Below, piece by piece: positions 1 through 9,022 of a stretch of 15,565 bases of DNA (positions within the stretch are counted from its first letter, which is position 1; every line of letters starts with the position of its first letter). Position numbers and translations under genes: made by a program. The stretch is taken from contig JAISTO010000058.1 of assembly GCA_031272575.1 (NCBI GenBank), positions 1 to 15,565 on the forward strand, read 5' to 3'. Source of the DNA: Treponema sp. (GTDB lineage Bacteria; Spirochaetota; Spirochaetia; Treponematales; Breznakiellaceae). The notes beneath the pieces are model-generated. The model did no database searches, was not told the DNA's origin, and was given only the letters and a program-made list of their open reading frames with translations.

Positions 1-1140
1 GGCTTCCGCGTCTGCGCGTGGGAGAGCCCGCCGGGCTACACCCTCACCTACGACGGCAACGGCGCAACCGGCGGAAGCCCGCCCGCGCCCCAGACCGGCC
101 TCTCCCTCGGCGCAAGCGCTACTCTCGCAAGCAGCGCCGCAACCCTCTCCAAACCCGGCTACTACTTCGCGGGCTGGAATACCGCCGCAAACGGCGCCGG
201 CACAGACTACGCGGCGGGCGCAAGCTACCCCGTCACCGGCAACGCCACGCTGTACGCGAAGTGGGCGGAGTTCACCCTGGCGGAGCAAATGACCCTGGTG
301 GACATCCCCGCGCTGGACAACTTCACGGGCAGCGGCTCAAACGGCGTGTTCGTCAGCGGAAGAACCGTCTCCCTCAGCGCGTTCGAGATGGCCAAGTACG
401 AAACCACCTACGAACTCTGGTACGAGGTGCGGACCTGGGCGCTGAACCACGGCTACACCTTCTACCGCCCGGGCCAGGAGGGCCATGACGGTACACCCGG
501 CGCGGCCCCCACGAGCGCCAAGACCGAGCCGGTAACGATGGTTTCCTGGCGGGACGTCATCGTCTGGTGCAACGCCTACAGCGAGAAAGAAGGGAAGACG
601 CCGGTGTACTACACGGACGCGGGCTTTAGCACCCCGCTCCGCGTGTCAACATTCAGTAGCGTCGACGAAGAAAATCCAAGCCCCGGCAGCGAAGACAACC
701 CCTACGTCAAGTGGGATGCGTCAGGCTACCGCCTCCCCACCGACCTGGAATGGGAACTGGCGGCGAGGGGTGGCGACCCCACCAACCCGGCGTGGAACTA
801 CACCTACGCGGGAAGCAACACGATAGGCGACGTGGCCTGGTATAACGGCAACGCGGGCGGCGCGACCCACCCCGTGCGAGCGAAGGCCGCGAACCGCCTG
901 GGCCTCTACGACATGAGCGGGAATGTCCAGGAGTATTGCTGGGACTGGTTTTCGGGCACTATAACGGCGAGTACGCCGCTCACCGGCAAGGTTTCTTACA
1001 GCAGTGCGGGGCGTTCAATAAAGGGCGGTTCTTTCTACAACGGGGCCACGACCAGCGTAGTGACCGACCGGAATTACGCCATGATACCGCGGAGCGCCGG
1101 CTACAACTGCGGCTTCCGTGTCTGCACGTCAGGGGACTAA
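1..1140 (+). CDS. SUMF1 / InlB-repeat multidomain surface protein, 3' part only
   Basis: The frame is open from the first base to the TAA at 1138-1140 (379 residues), so the start lies left of the window. Residues 1-5 (GFRVC) are the usual end of a SUMF1/FGE-sulfatase domain. Residues about 13-87 form an InlB B-type repeat (YTLTYDGNGATGG..., ending LYAKW). A second SUMF1 domain fills about 97-379, with VSWRDVIVWCNAYS, YRLPTDLEWELAARGG, LYDMSGNVQEYCWDW (302-316), GGSF (342-345) and a terminal GFRVC. The order is therefore SUMF1-InlB-SUMF1, suggesting tandem duplication. In true formylglycine-generating enzymes the segment after GGS holds two active-site cysteines; here it reads FYNGATTSVVTDRNY and has none, so sulfatase activation is unlikely. 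By family context it is probably an exported adhesive or scaffold-like protein. The ATG at 289 is internal and should not be taken as the start. Confidence 0.85.
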   Translation, partial: GFRVCAWESPPGYTLTYDGNGATGGSPPAPQTGLSLGASATLASSAATLSKPGYYFAGWNTAANGAGTDYAAGASYPVTGNATLYAKWAEFTLAEQMTLVDIPALDNFTGSGSNGVFVSGRTVSLSAFEMAKYETTYELWYEVRTWALNHGYTFYRPGQEGHDGTPGAAPTSAKTEPVTMVSWRDVIVWCNAYSEKEGKTPVYYTDAGFSTPLRVSTFSSVDEENPSPGSEDNPYVKWDASGYRLPTDLEWELAARGGDPTNPAWNYTYAGSNTIGDVAWYNGNAGGATHPVRAKAANRLGLYDMSGNVQEYCWDWFSGTITASTPLTGKVSYSSAGRSIKGGSFYNGATTSVVTDRNYAMIPRSAGYNCGFRVCTSGD

Positions 1141-1166
1141 CCAAAACCGCTCCGCGAAAAGTCCCC

Positions 1167-1334
1167 CGTGGCAGCCGGATATCCGTCCGTGGCAGCCGGA
1201 TATCCGTCCGTGGCAGCCGGATATCCGTCCGTGGCAAACGGGTATCCGTCCGTGGCAAACGGATGTCCGTCCGTGGCAAACGGGTATCCGTCTGTGGCAA
1301 ACGGATATCCGTCCGTGGTAAACGGATATCCGTC
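1167..1334. repeat. 8 x 21-bp tandem repeat array
   Basis: Eight units of exactly 21 bp run head to tail. Each starts (C/T)GTGG(C/T)A and ends CCGTC. Units 1-3 carry CAGCC before the core and units 4-8 carry AAAC. The core is CGGATATCCG or a one-base variant (GGGTAT in units 4 and 6, GGATGT in unit 5). Each unit can form a short CGG/CCG stem around a 4-base centre, and the core differences fall in that centre. Because 21 is divisible by three, several frames stay open across the array; these are shadows, not evidence of coding. It lies directly after the SUMF1 protein stop. Confidence 0.95.
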
Positions 1335-1517
1335 CAGGAGAAAAATTGCTGCGCAATTTTTCTCCTGGAGTTTTGCCCCGGTTCCGCGCCGTGCTCAAAA
1401 CGCCCTTAGGCGTTTTGATCTTGGGAGTTTCGGCTTGCGCCGAAACTCCAGGCAGGAATGTCCTGCGTAATACGGTGGGGCAAAACTCCTAAGGGCAAAC
1501 GCCGTAGGTGTTTGCCC
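1334..1517. other. Cluster of five perfect hairpins, possible multibranch structure
   Basis: H1: 1334-1349 pairs with 1353-1368 (16 bp, loop TGC). H2: 1395-1404 with 1409-1418 (10 bp, loop CTTA). H3: 1424-1434 with 1439-1449 (11 bp, loop TTGC). H4: 1452-1457 with 1461-1466 (6 bp, loop ATG). H5: 1493-1503 with 1507-1517 (11 bp including one G-T wobble, loop GTA). A 13-bp closing stem, 1367-1379 with 1477-1489, encloses H2-H4 and would give a multibranch fold. H1 could stop transcription of the upstream gene, but no clear T-tract follows it. Whether this acts as RNA, as DNA or as a repeat element is unknown. Confidence 0.75.
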
Positions 1518-1561
1518 AGCGGACGCAAGGCCGCCCGGGGCATGCCTCTATGCGGAAGAAC

Positions 1562-1824
1562 GCCAACCCCATTAAGCTGGATAAAAAGGGCAGGGACAGA
1601 AAAACGGGGTTGCCCCATATACCCGTATACGTCGCTTCGCTCCGTTTGCCGAGTGGAAGGATTGACTGGGCGCTTCAGTTCTGCGAACTGCCGCGCCCGG
1701 CGTCATCGGCGTGAGAGAATACCGGCCAGGCCAAAGCCTGCGTCGAAAAGGCCACGGCCGCTTAACGGGTATATGGGGCGGATTTTTCTGTCCCTGATTA
1801 TGGCAACAGGGTTATGGGGTTGGC
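1562..1824. mobile_element. Inverted-repeat-bounded MITE-like element
   Basis: Three perfect blocks recur in inverted order at the two ends: 1562-1572 with 1814-1824 (11 bp, GCCAACCCCAT), 1591-1604 with 1783-1796 (14 bp, CAGGGACAGAAAAA), and 1613-1626 with 1765-1778 (14 bp, CCCCATATACCCGT). The arms are about 60 bp with unequal spacers. Near the middle is a hairpin, 1668-1673 with 1693-1698 enclosing 1676-1681 with 1685-1690 (loop TGC). No transposase or convincing reading frame lies inside, and I could not identify a target-site duplication. It could be a non-autonomous element or a structured regulatory region. Confidence 0.55.
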
Positions 1825-1908
1825 TTGACTGGACAGGGTGCGTCTCTCTGCCGCGGCCCGCACCAGGGCGGTACTGAGGGGCGGATCGCCCCCCGCCCCC
1901 ACGGAGTA

Positions 1909-1951
1909 GATTTTTCTGTCGCTGCTGTTTTGGCCGGTTATGGGGCGGGCC
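1909..1951 (+). repeat. Diverged direct copy of the right arm of the 1562-1824 element
   Basis: GATTTTTCTGTC followed by CTG-rich sequence and GGTTATGGGG occurs at 1781-1819 and again, diverged, at 1909-1945. This suggests a partial second copy of the element arm immediately upstream of the lipoprotein promoter. Confidence 0.45.
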
Positions 1952-1962
1952 TGATAAAATCC

Positions 1963-1991
1963 TTGCAAAGCGCGGCCCACCGGGGTATAAT
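1963..1991 (+). promoter_or_regulatory. Sigma70-type promoter of the broken lipoprotein gene
   Basis: TTGCAA at 1963-1968 and a perfect TATAAT at 1986-1991 are separated by exactly 17 bp. The predicted start is near 1998, immediately before the AAGGAG ribosome-binding site (1999-2004) that serves the ATG at 2011, so the leader would be very short. Confidence 0.75.
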
Positions 1992-2010
1992 TAAGCATAA
2001 GGAGACCACC

Positions 2011-2948
2011 ATGAACGCTGCCAGAACTGCCCTCTTGGTTACCGCGCTCTCTCTTGCCCTTGCCTGCAGGTTCCCCGGCGGGCACGATAACGGCGCGGGC
2101 GGCCCGGCGCAGGTAACGCTGAGCGTAGGTACCGGCGCCCCGGCGCGGAGCGTCATGCCCGGCGCCTGGGGGCCTGCGGATAACCGCGCGGGCAACCACG
2201 CCGACAAGTACCGCGTTGTCTTTACGCCTGCGGGCGGCGGGACGGCGGCGCTCTCTTTACCATGAGCGGCAGCGCCGCCGTTACCGGCAATCGCGTGGGC
2301 ATCTCGGATGCCGGTGAATTTGAAGGCGGTGTGAGTTTTGGGGGAGGGGTCTACGTAGTGAACGCAGACTTTGTTATGGAAGGCGGCGAAGTTTCGTATA
2401 ACGCCGGTGTATATATGGGCGGCGGAGTGGGGGTCTTTGCCAAGAACAGGGACGCCAGTTTTACCATGAAGGGCGGGGTCATCAAGGGCAATTTTTCCAA
2501 CTGCTACGGCGGCTCGCTGTATCTTTATGCGTATACCTCGCGTAACGTGAGTTTCGTTATGGAAGGGGGCGTAATCTTCGGCTATAACGATGTGGATGAC
2601 GGCGTAACAATACCTGTTCCAGAAAGCGGCGCCGGCTGGAAGAATGCGTACGATACTGTTTTCTCCTCACCGTCTTCAGGGTTACTGCAGAACCTGGGCG
2701 GCCTCGGCAGTAAGGGTATTGACTACGACCACGATGGCTCCGGTGTAGTTGAATTAAAGTGGGGCGCATCGGGCACAACACAATCCTGCGGCAAGGGCTG
2801 GCCTCTTTCCGGCGGCTTTCCCGCGCTGGGTTTCTCGAATAACGGCATGGCCGGGGGCGGAATCAGGGAAAATGGCACACCCGGCGGGTATATAGGCAGC
2901 AGCAATCTCGGTAAAACCCTCTGGGCGATACCCGCTGGCGCGGATTAG
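2011..2948 (+). pseudogene. Frameshifted lipoprotein with beta-helix-like repeats
   Basis: The first part, 2011-2265, encodes 84 residues: a lipoprotein signal ending LSLALAC (Cys19 would be lipidated), then a short domain ending KYRVVFTPAGGG. It stops at TGA 2263-2265. The second part is open in another frame to 2948. Read upstream of its first ATG (2262) it continues as DGGALFTMSGSAAVTGN, so homology appears to begin before that ATG, which has no ribosome-binding site. It carries repeats such as FVMEGGEVSYN, FTMKGGVIKGN and FVMEGGVIFGYN, typical of right-handed beta-helix surface proteins of termite-gut treponemes. I read this as one surface lipoprotein gene broken by a frameshift around 2240-2262, probably with loss of internal repeats. 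Promoter and ribosome-binding site are intact, so a short lipopeptide could still be made. A sequencing indel is the main alternative. Confidence 0.65.
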
Positions 2949-3023
2949 GCGGAGTGACGACGGCATCCCGTTTCCTCCCCCCTTCCCCCCGGCGCCCGCT
3001 TTGCGCTATGCTGTCCTATCCCT

Positions 3024-5440
<2,417 letters not shown>

Positions 5441-5444
<4 letters not shown>

Positions 5445-5469
5445 CTTTCCCCCCCTTTTTCGGTAACAT
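5441..5469 (+). promoter_or_regulatory. Promoter of ftsK, overlapping the rarA stop codon
   Basis: TTGACT (5441-5446) overlaps the TGA stop of rarA (5442-5444). TAACAT (5464-5469) follows after 17 bp. The predicted transcription start (about 5476) coincides with the ATG at 5477, implying a leaderless message. Confidence 0.65.
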
Positions 5470-5476
5470 ACCCCCG

Positions 5477-8050
5477 ATGAAAGCGCAGATAACCATCAGG
5501 ATAGAGCGGTACCGGTGCTACTGCATCATCGCGGCGGTGCTCATAGGGCTGGCCGGGCTCCTCCTGGGGGCGTCGGTCATTGCCGCGCTCACGGGGGCGC
5601 GGGGTCTGGGCGCGGCGCCGGGGGCCTTCCTTGCCCGCTCGTACGGCATCCTCGCGCTGGCCGTGCCCGCCTACCTCGTCGCCGCGGCGCTGCTCCTTAT
5701 TGCGCGCGGCTTCAGGGCAGACCGGCTCTTCCTCCTCTGCTGCTCGGCTGTCCCCTTTTTCACCCTCGCGGTCGGCTACTCCTGGGTCAGGAACATCGAC
5801 CTTATCGCGCTGGAGCACCCCTTCTTCGGCTCGACCGGCCGGCTGGGGACTGCCTTCATCTTTATCAACATAGTCCTCGCCGAGGTGCTGCTAATCATCC
5901 TGCTGAAACAGATTTTCTTTCCGTCCAAACCCGTGCGCCCCGCAAAAGAGCGCCTCCTCCCTTCCCCCTCTCCCCTTGGGGGCCTGGCGCGGGAGACCCC
6001 CGCCGAGGATCTGGGCGGCGTTTTTCTCGCGCTCATTCCCCCCCCGCCGCAAAAGGCCCTGCCCTGGGAAGGCACCTTCATCGCGCTGCCCCCGCCCCCG
6101 GCAAACGCGGACGCGGCCTCGGGGCTTGAAGATGACGCGGATGCCGAGGCATTGCGCGAAGAGGCGGCGGGGTTAATTGAAATGGGGTTGGATGATGACG
6201 AAGACTCGGACGCCGCCGACGACCCCCGCTCGCTCATTAAGCGGGCCCTGAGCCGTCTGCGGGAACTGGAGGCATCAGCGGAGCAGTTCAGCGAAAACGC
6301 GGATATTGGTGCTGTTAGAGATAATGGTGATAATGACGGTAATGTCAATATTGATGATAATAACGATAATAACGATACTTGCGATATTAGCGACAATGAT
6401 GATAACGACGATATTGACGATAATAGTGATACTGATGATATTAGAGATATTGACAATAATAGCGATATTAGCGATAACAATGATATTGACGATATTGGTG
6501 ATACTATCAATATTGAAAATACTGACGATACTGGAGATATTGACACCGACGATGACGTGGAGACGGCCCTGGCCCGCGCGGAGGAGGAGGCGCAGAAGCA
6601 TAAGCCCTTCGTACCGACGGGGAAACGCGGCGCCTCTCCGTACGCGGTGCCCATAGGCGGCATTTTGAATCAGTACCCGGATGGGCAGTACTGGGTCATC
6701 GACGACGCGACGCGGCAGGCGGCGCTGGTGCTCAAGGAAACGCTGCGCGAGTTCAAGATACAGGCGGAGGTCACCGGTATCCGCAAAGGGCCGGTGATCA
6801 CCATGTTTGAGATACTGCCGGCCCCCGGGGTCAAACTCTCGAAGATCGTCAATCTGCAGGACAACATCGCGCTGCGCCTCGCGGCGTCCTCGGTGCGCAT
6901 AGTGGCCCCGATTCCGGGGAAGCACGCGGTGGGCATCGAGGTGCCGAACCCGCGGCGGAGCATCGTCAGTTTCCGCGAGATCATCGAGGGGGAACTGGGC
7001 CGCGAGGGCAAGCCCCTCGAGGTGCCGGTCGTGCTCGGCAAGGACATCACCGGCGGGGCGGTCACGGTCGACCTCGTGTCGATGCCCCACCTGCTCATCG
7101 CCGGCTCGACCGGCTCCGGCAAGTCGGTCTGCGTCAACACGATGATCCTCTCTATCCTCTACCAGCGCCCGCCCGCGGAATGCCGCCTCATCCTTATCGA
7201 CCCGAAAATAGTCGAACTCAAACTGTACAACGGCATCCCGCACCTCCTCACGCCGGTCATCACCGAACCGAAGCGGGCCTTTCAGGCCCTCCAGTACTGC
7301 ATCTTCGAAATGGAGCGCCGCTACTCCTGCCTCGACTCGATGGGGGTGCGGGACATCAAGAGTTACAATCGCAAGGTCCGGGAAAAGGGCATCGCGGCGG
7401 AGCACATTCCCTACATCATCGTCGTAATCGACGAGTTTGCGGACCTCATGGCGACGACCGGCAAGGAACTGGAAAGCACGGTGGCGCGCCTGGCCGCCAT
7501 GAGCCGCGCGGTGGGCATACACCTGGTGCTTGCGACGCAGCGCCCCTCTATCGACGTGATCACCGGCCTTATCAAGGCGAACATCCCGAGCCGCATCGCG
7601 TTCATGGTGGCGAGCAAGATGGACAGCCGCATCATCATCGACATGGTGGGCGCGGAAAAACTGCTCGGCAAAGGCGATATGCTCTACGCCGGGGTAACCG
7701 ATCCCTTCCCCATCCGGCTGCAGGGGGCCTTCGTCTCCGAGGAGGAGGTCGAGCGGGTCGTCGATTGCGTCAAGACCCTGGGCGAGCCGGATTACATTGA
7801 CGATGAAATGTTTTACGATGACGATGATGACGACGGCGATGATATGCCGTTTCAGGAGGGGGACGACCCGCTCTACGACAAGGCCCTCGAGATCGTCGTG
7901 CAGCAGGGCAAGGCGAGCGCCAGTTACATTCAGAGGCGCCTCAAGATCGGCTACAACCGCGCGGCCCGCCTGGTCGAGGAGATGGAGCACCGCGGCGTCG
8001 TAGGCCCTGCCCAGGGCTCGAAGCCGCGCGATCTGCTGAGGGGTGTATGA
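5477..8050 (+). CDS. ftsK: FtsK/SpoIIIE-family DNA translocase
   Basis: 857 residues. Four membrane segments lie at about 13-38, 55-78, 83-103 and 116-142. A low-complexity acidic linker follows, then the motor from about 390: PVITMFEILPAPGVKLSKI, Walker A GSTGSGKS (543-550), Walker B IIVVIDEFADL (647-657) and LVLATQRPSIDVITG. A C-terminal winged-helix (gamma) domain fills about 797-857 (DPLYDKALEIV...SYIQRRLKIGYNRA). FtsK pumps DNA through the closing septum and helps resolve chromosome dimers at dif with Xer recombinases; the gamma domain reads the polar DNA signals. Residues about 275-362 are almost entirely Asp/Asn/Ile/Ser, and a second acidic stretch (YDDDDDDGDD) lies between motor and gamma domain. 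ATG 5477 is chosen because the first membrane segment follows it and the promoter ends just before it; upstream codons in the same frame overlap rarA and encode no family sequence. Confidence 0.93.
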   Translation: MKAQITIRIERYRCYCIIAAVLIGLAGLLLGASVIAALTGARGLGAAPGAFLARSYGILALAVPAYLVAAALLLIARGFRADRLFLLCCSAVPFFTLAVGYSWVRNIDLIALEHPFFGSTGRLGTAFIFINIVLAEVLLIILLKQIFFPSKPVRPAKERLLPSPSPLGGLARETPAEDLGGVFLALIPPPPQKALPWEGTFIALPPPPANADAASGLEDDADAEALREEAAGLIEMGLDDDEDSDAADDPRSLIKRALSRLRELEASAEQFSENADIGAVRDNGDNDGNVNIDDNNDNNDTCDISDNDDNDDIDDNSDTDDIRDIDNNSDISDNNDIDDIGDTINIENTDDTGDIDTDDDVETALARAEEEAQKHKPFVPTGKRGASPYAVPIGGILNQYPDGQYWVIDDATRQAALVLKETLREFKIQAEVTGIRKGPVITMFEILPAPGVKLSKIVNLQDNIALRLAASSVRIVAPIPGKHAVGIEVPNPRRSIVSFREIIEGELGREGKPLEVPVVLGKDITGGAVTVDLVSMPHLLIAGSTGSGKSVCVNTMILSILYQRPPAECRLILIDPKIVELKLYNGIPHLLTPVITEPKRAFQALQYCIFEMERRYSCLDSMGVRDIKSYNRKVREKGIAAEHIPYIIVVIDEFADLMATTGKELESTVARLAAMSRAVGIHLVLATQRPSIDVITGLIKANIPSRIAFMVASKMDSRIIIDMVGAEKLLGKGDMLYAGVTDPFPIRLQGAFVSEEEVERVVDCVKTLGEPDYIDDEMFYDDDDDDGDDMPFQEGDDPLYDKALEIVVQQGKASASYIQRRLKIGYNRAARLVEEMEHRGVVGPAQGSKPRDLLRGV
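6299..6551 (+). repeat. Low-complexity GAT/AAT/ATT codon repeat in the ftsK linker
   Basis: About 250 bases of degenerate codon repeat, such as GATAAT, GATATT and GACGAT, encode an Asp/Asn/Ile/Ser-rich linker. The stretch is far richer in A and T than its surroundings and keeps a strict 3-base period. A frameshifted reading is rich in Ile/Met/Leu and would be very hydrophobic. Confidence 0.9.
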
Positions 8051-8679
8051 TCACGCATATCCTTTTCGATCTGGACAATACCCTCTACTCCGCCGCCTAC
8101 GGCCTCGAGGATAGGGTCTACCAGCGGCTCATCACCTACGCGGCGGATTTTCTGGGCGTCTCGATCGAGGAGGCGGCGGCCATGCGGGGCCGGAGCATAG
8201 CGGCGTACGGCACCACCCTCGAGTGGCTCATGGCGGAAAAGGGCTTTTCCGGCGTGGAGGAGTACCTGCGGGTCGTGCACCCGGAGGACGAGGCGGACGC
8301 GCTCCGCTTCGACCCGGGCCTGCGGCCCTTCCTCGAAAGTCTCGACCGGCCCCTCGCTATCCTCACCAACTCGCCGATGTTCCACGCGGAGCGCATCCTC
8401 GACAAACTGCGGGTGCGCGACCTCTTCCCGCGGGTCTTTGACATCTGGAGCAACGGCCTCAAAGGGAAGCCCGAACCCGCCGCCTTCTACCGCGCCCTGG
8501 ACGCGCTCGGCGCGACTCCGGAAAGCACCCTCTTCATCGACGACAACCACCGCTACGTGGCAGGCTACAACGCGCTCGGCGGCCGGGGCCTCTTCCTGGA
8601 CGAGTTCGACGAGATGCCCCAATTCCCCGGCCCCCGCATAACGCGCCTCGCGCAAGTGGGGGATTTTGTGGGGGAGTAG
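8047..8679 (+). CDS. HAD-superfamily hydrolase, pyrimidine 5'-nucleotidase-like
   Basis: 210 residues, the usual length for this HAD subfamily. Motif I is FDLDNTLYS with nucleophile Asp8 and acid/base Asp10. Motif II is ILTNS (105-109), the motif III lysine lies in LKGKPEP (138-144), and motif IV is LFIDDN (162-167). The DLDNTLY form with a helical cap resembles pyrimidine 5'-nucleotidases that dephosphorylate nucleoside monophosphates; the real substrate cannot be read from sequence. The ATG overlaps the ftsK stop (ATGA) and GAGGGG stands just upstream, so translation is probably coupled to ftsK. No terminator with a GC stem is seen behind it; an AT-only inverted repeat lies at 8731-8750. 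Confidence 0.88.
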   Translation: MITHILFDLDNTLYSAAYGLEDRVYQRLITYAADFLGVSIEEAAAMRGRSIAAYGTTLEWLMAEKGFSGVEEYLRVVHPEDEADALRFDPGLRPFLESLDRPLAILTNSPMFHAERILDKLRVRDLFPRVFDIWSNGLKGKPEPAAFYRALDALGATPESTLFIDDNHRYVAGYNALGGRGLFLDEFDEMPQFPGPRITRLAQVGDFVGE

Positions 8680-8730
8680 TGGGGGAGGGGAGTGGCTTGC
8701 GGAATGACGGCAGCAAATTTTCTATGCGTT

Positions 8731-8750
8731 TATCAAAAAAATTTTTGATA
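8731..8750. other. A/T inverted repeat upstream of the initiator tRNA promoter
   Basis: TATCAAAAA and TTTTTGATA form a 9-bp inverted repeat around AA. It ends 6 bp before the -35 box of the tRNA promoter. It could be an upstream activating (A-tract) element, an operator, or a weak end signal for the HAD gene. Confidence 0.5.
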
Positions 8751-8756
8751 GGGGGC

Positions 8757-8785
8757 TTGACTTTTTTTATCATATATCCGATACT
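8757..8785 (+). promoter_or_regulatory. Promoter of initiator tRNA-Met
   Basis: TTGACT at 8757-8762, 17 bp spacer, GATACT at 8780-8785. The predicted start (about 8792) is practically at the mature tRNA 5' end (8791), so little or no 5' leader would be removed. Confidence 0.6.
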
Positions 8786-8790
8786 TTAAA

Positions 8791-8863
<73 letters not shown>

Positions 8864-8883
8864 GCCGAATGCCGGCAAAGGGC

Positions 8884-8912
8884 TTGACTCTTTTTTGCGG
8901 ATACGGTATCTT
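8884..8912 (+). promoter_or_regulatory. Promoter of tRNA-Gly
   Basis: TTGACT at 8884-8889, 17 bp spacer, TATCTT at 8907-8912. The predicted start is about 8919, some nine bases before the tRNA. Confidence 0.75.
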
Positions 8913-8927
8913 ATTGTTATGTTGATT

Positions 8928-8999
8928 GCGGGAATAGCTCAGTGGTAGAGCGCGACCTTGCCAAGGTCGATGTCGCGGGTCCGACTCCCGTTTCCCGCT
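8928..8999 (+). tRNA. tRNA-Gly (GCC)
   Basis: Cloverleaf with acceptor GCGGGAA/TTCCCGC, D stem GCTC/GAGC, anticodon stem CGACC/GGTCG, loop TTGCCAA with GCC at 8960-8962, T stem GCGGG/CCCGT (one G-U pair), discriminator T, CCA not encoded. The T loop reads TCCGACT, so the nearly invariant U55 is a C. All stems are otherwise intact. Confidence 0.94.
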
Positions 9000-9022
9000 C
9001 AAACAGGCTGCCAGGCGCGGCG

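Noticed and set aside
1020..1140. Diversity-generating retroelement variable region
   Set aside because: No template repeat or reverse transcriptase is in the window; kept only as a check.
1167..1334. CRISPR array
   Set aside because: Units are contiguous with no unique spacers, and there are no cas genes.
1334..1368. Rho-independent terminator
   Set aside because: The stem is strong but the bases after it are not a T-tract; left as part of the hairpin cluster.
1168..1470. Open frames across the 21-bp array
   Set aside because: They stay open because the unit is 21 bp; no ribosome-binding site or family similarity, and the same happens in several frames on both strands.
1458..1877. Protein of 139 residues
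   Set aside because: It runs across the hairpins and inverted repeats, has biased composition and no recognisable start signal.
6275..7990. 571-residue minus-strand frame opposite ftsK
   Set aside because: Antisense shadow with low-complexity Ile/Val runs opposite the Asp/Asn linker.
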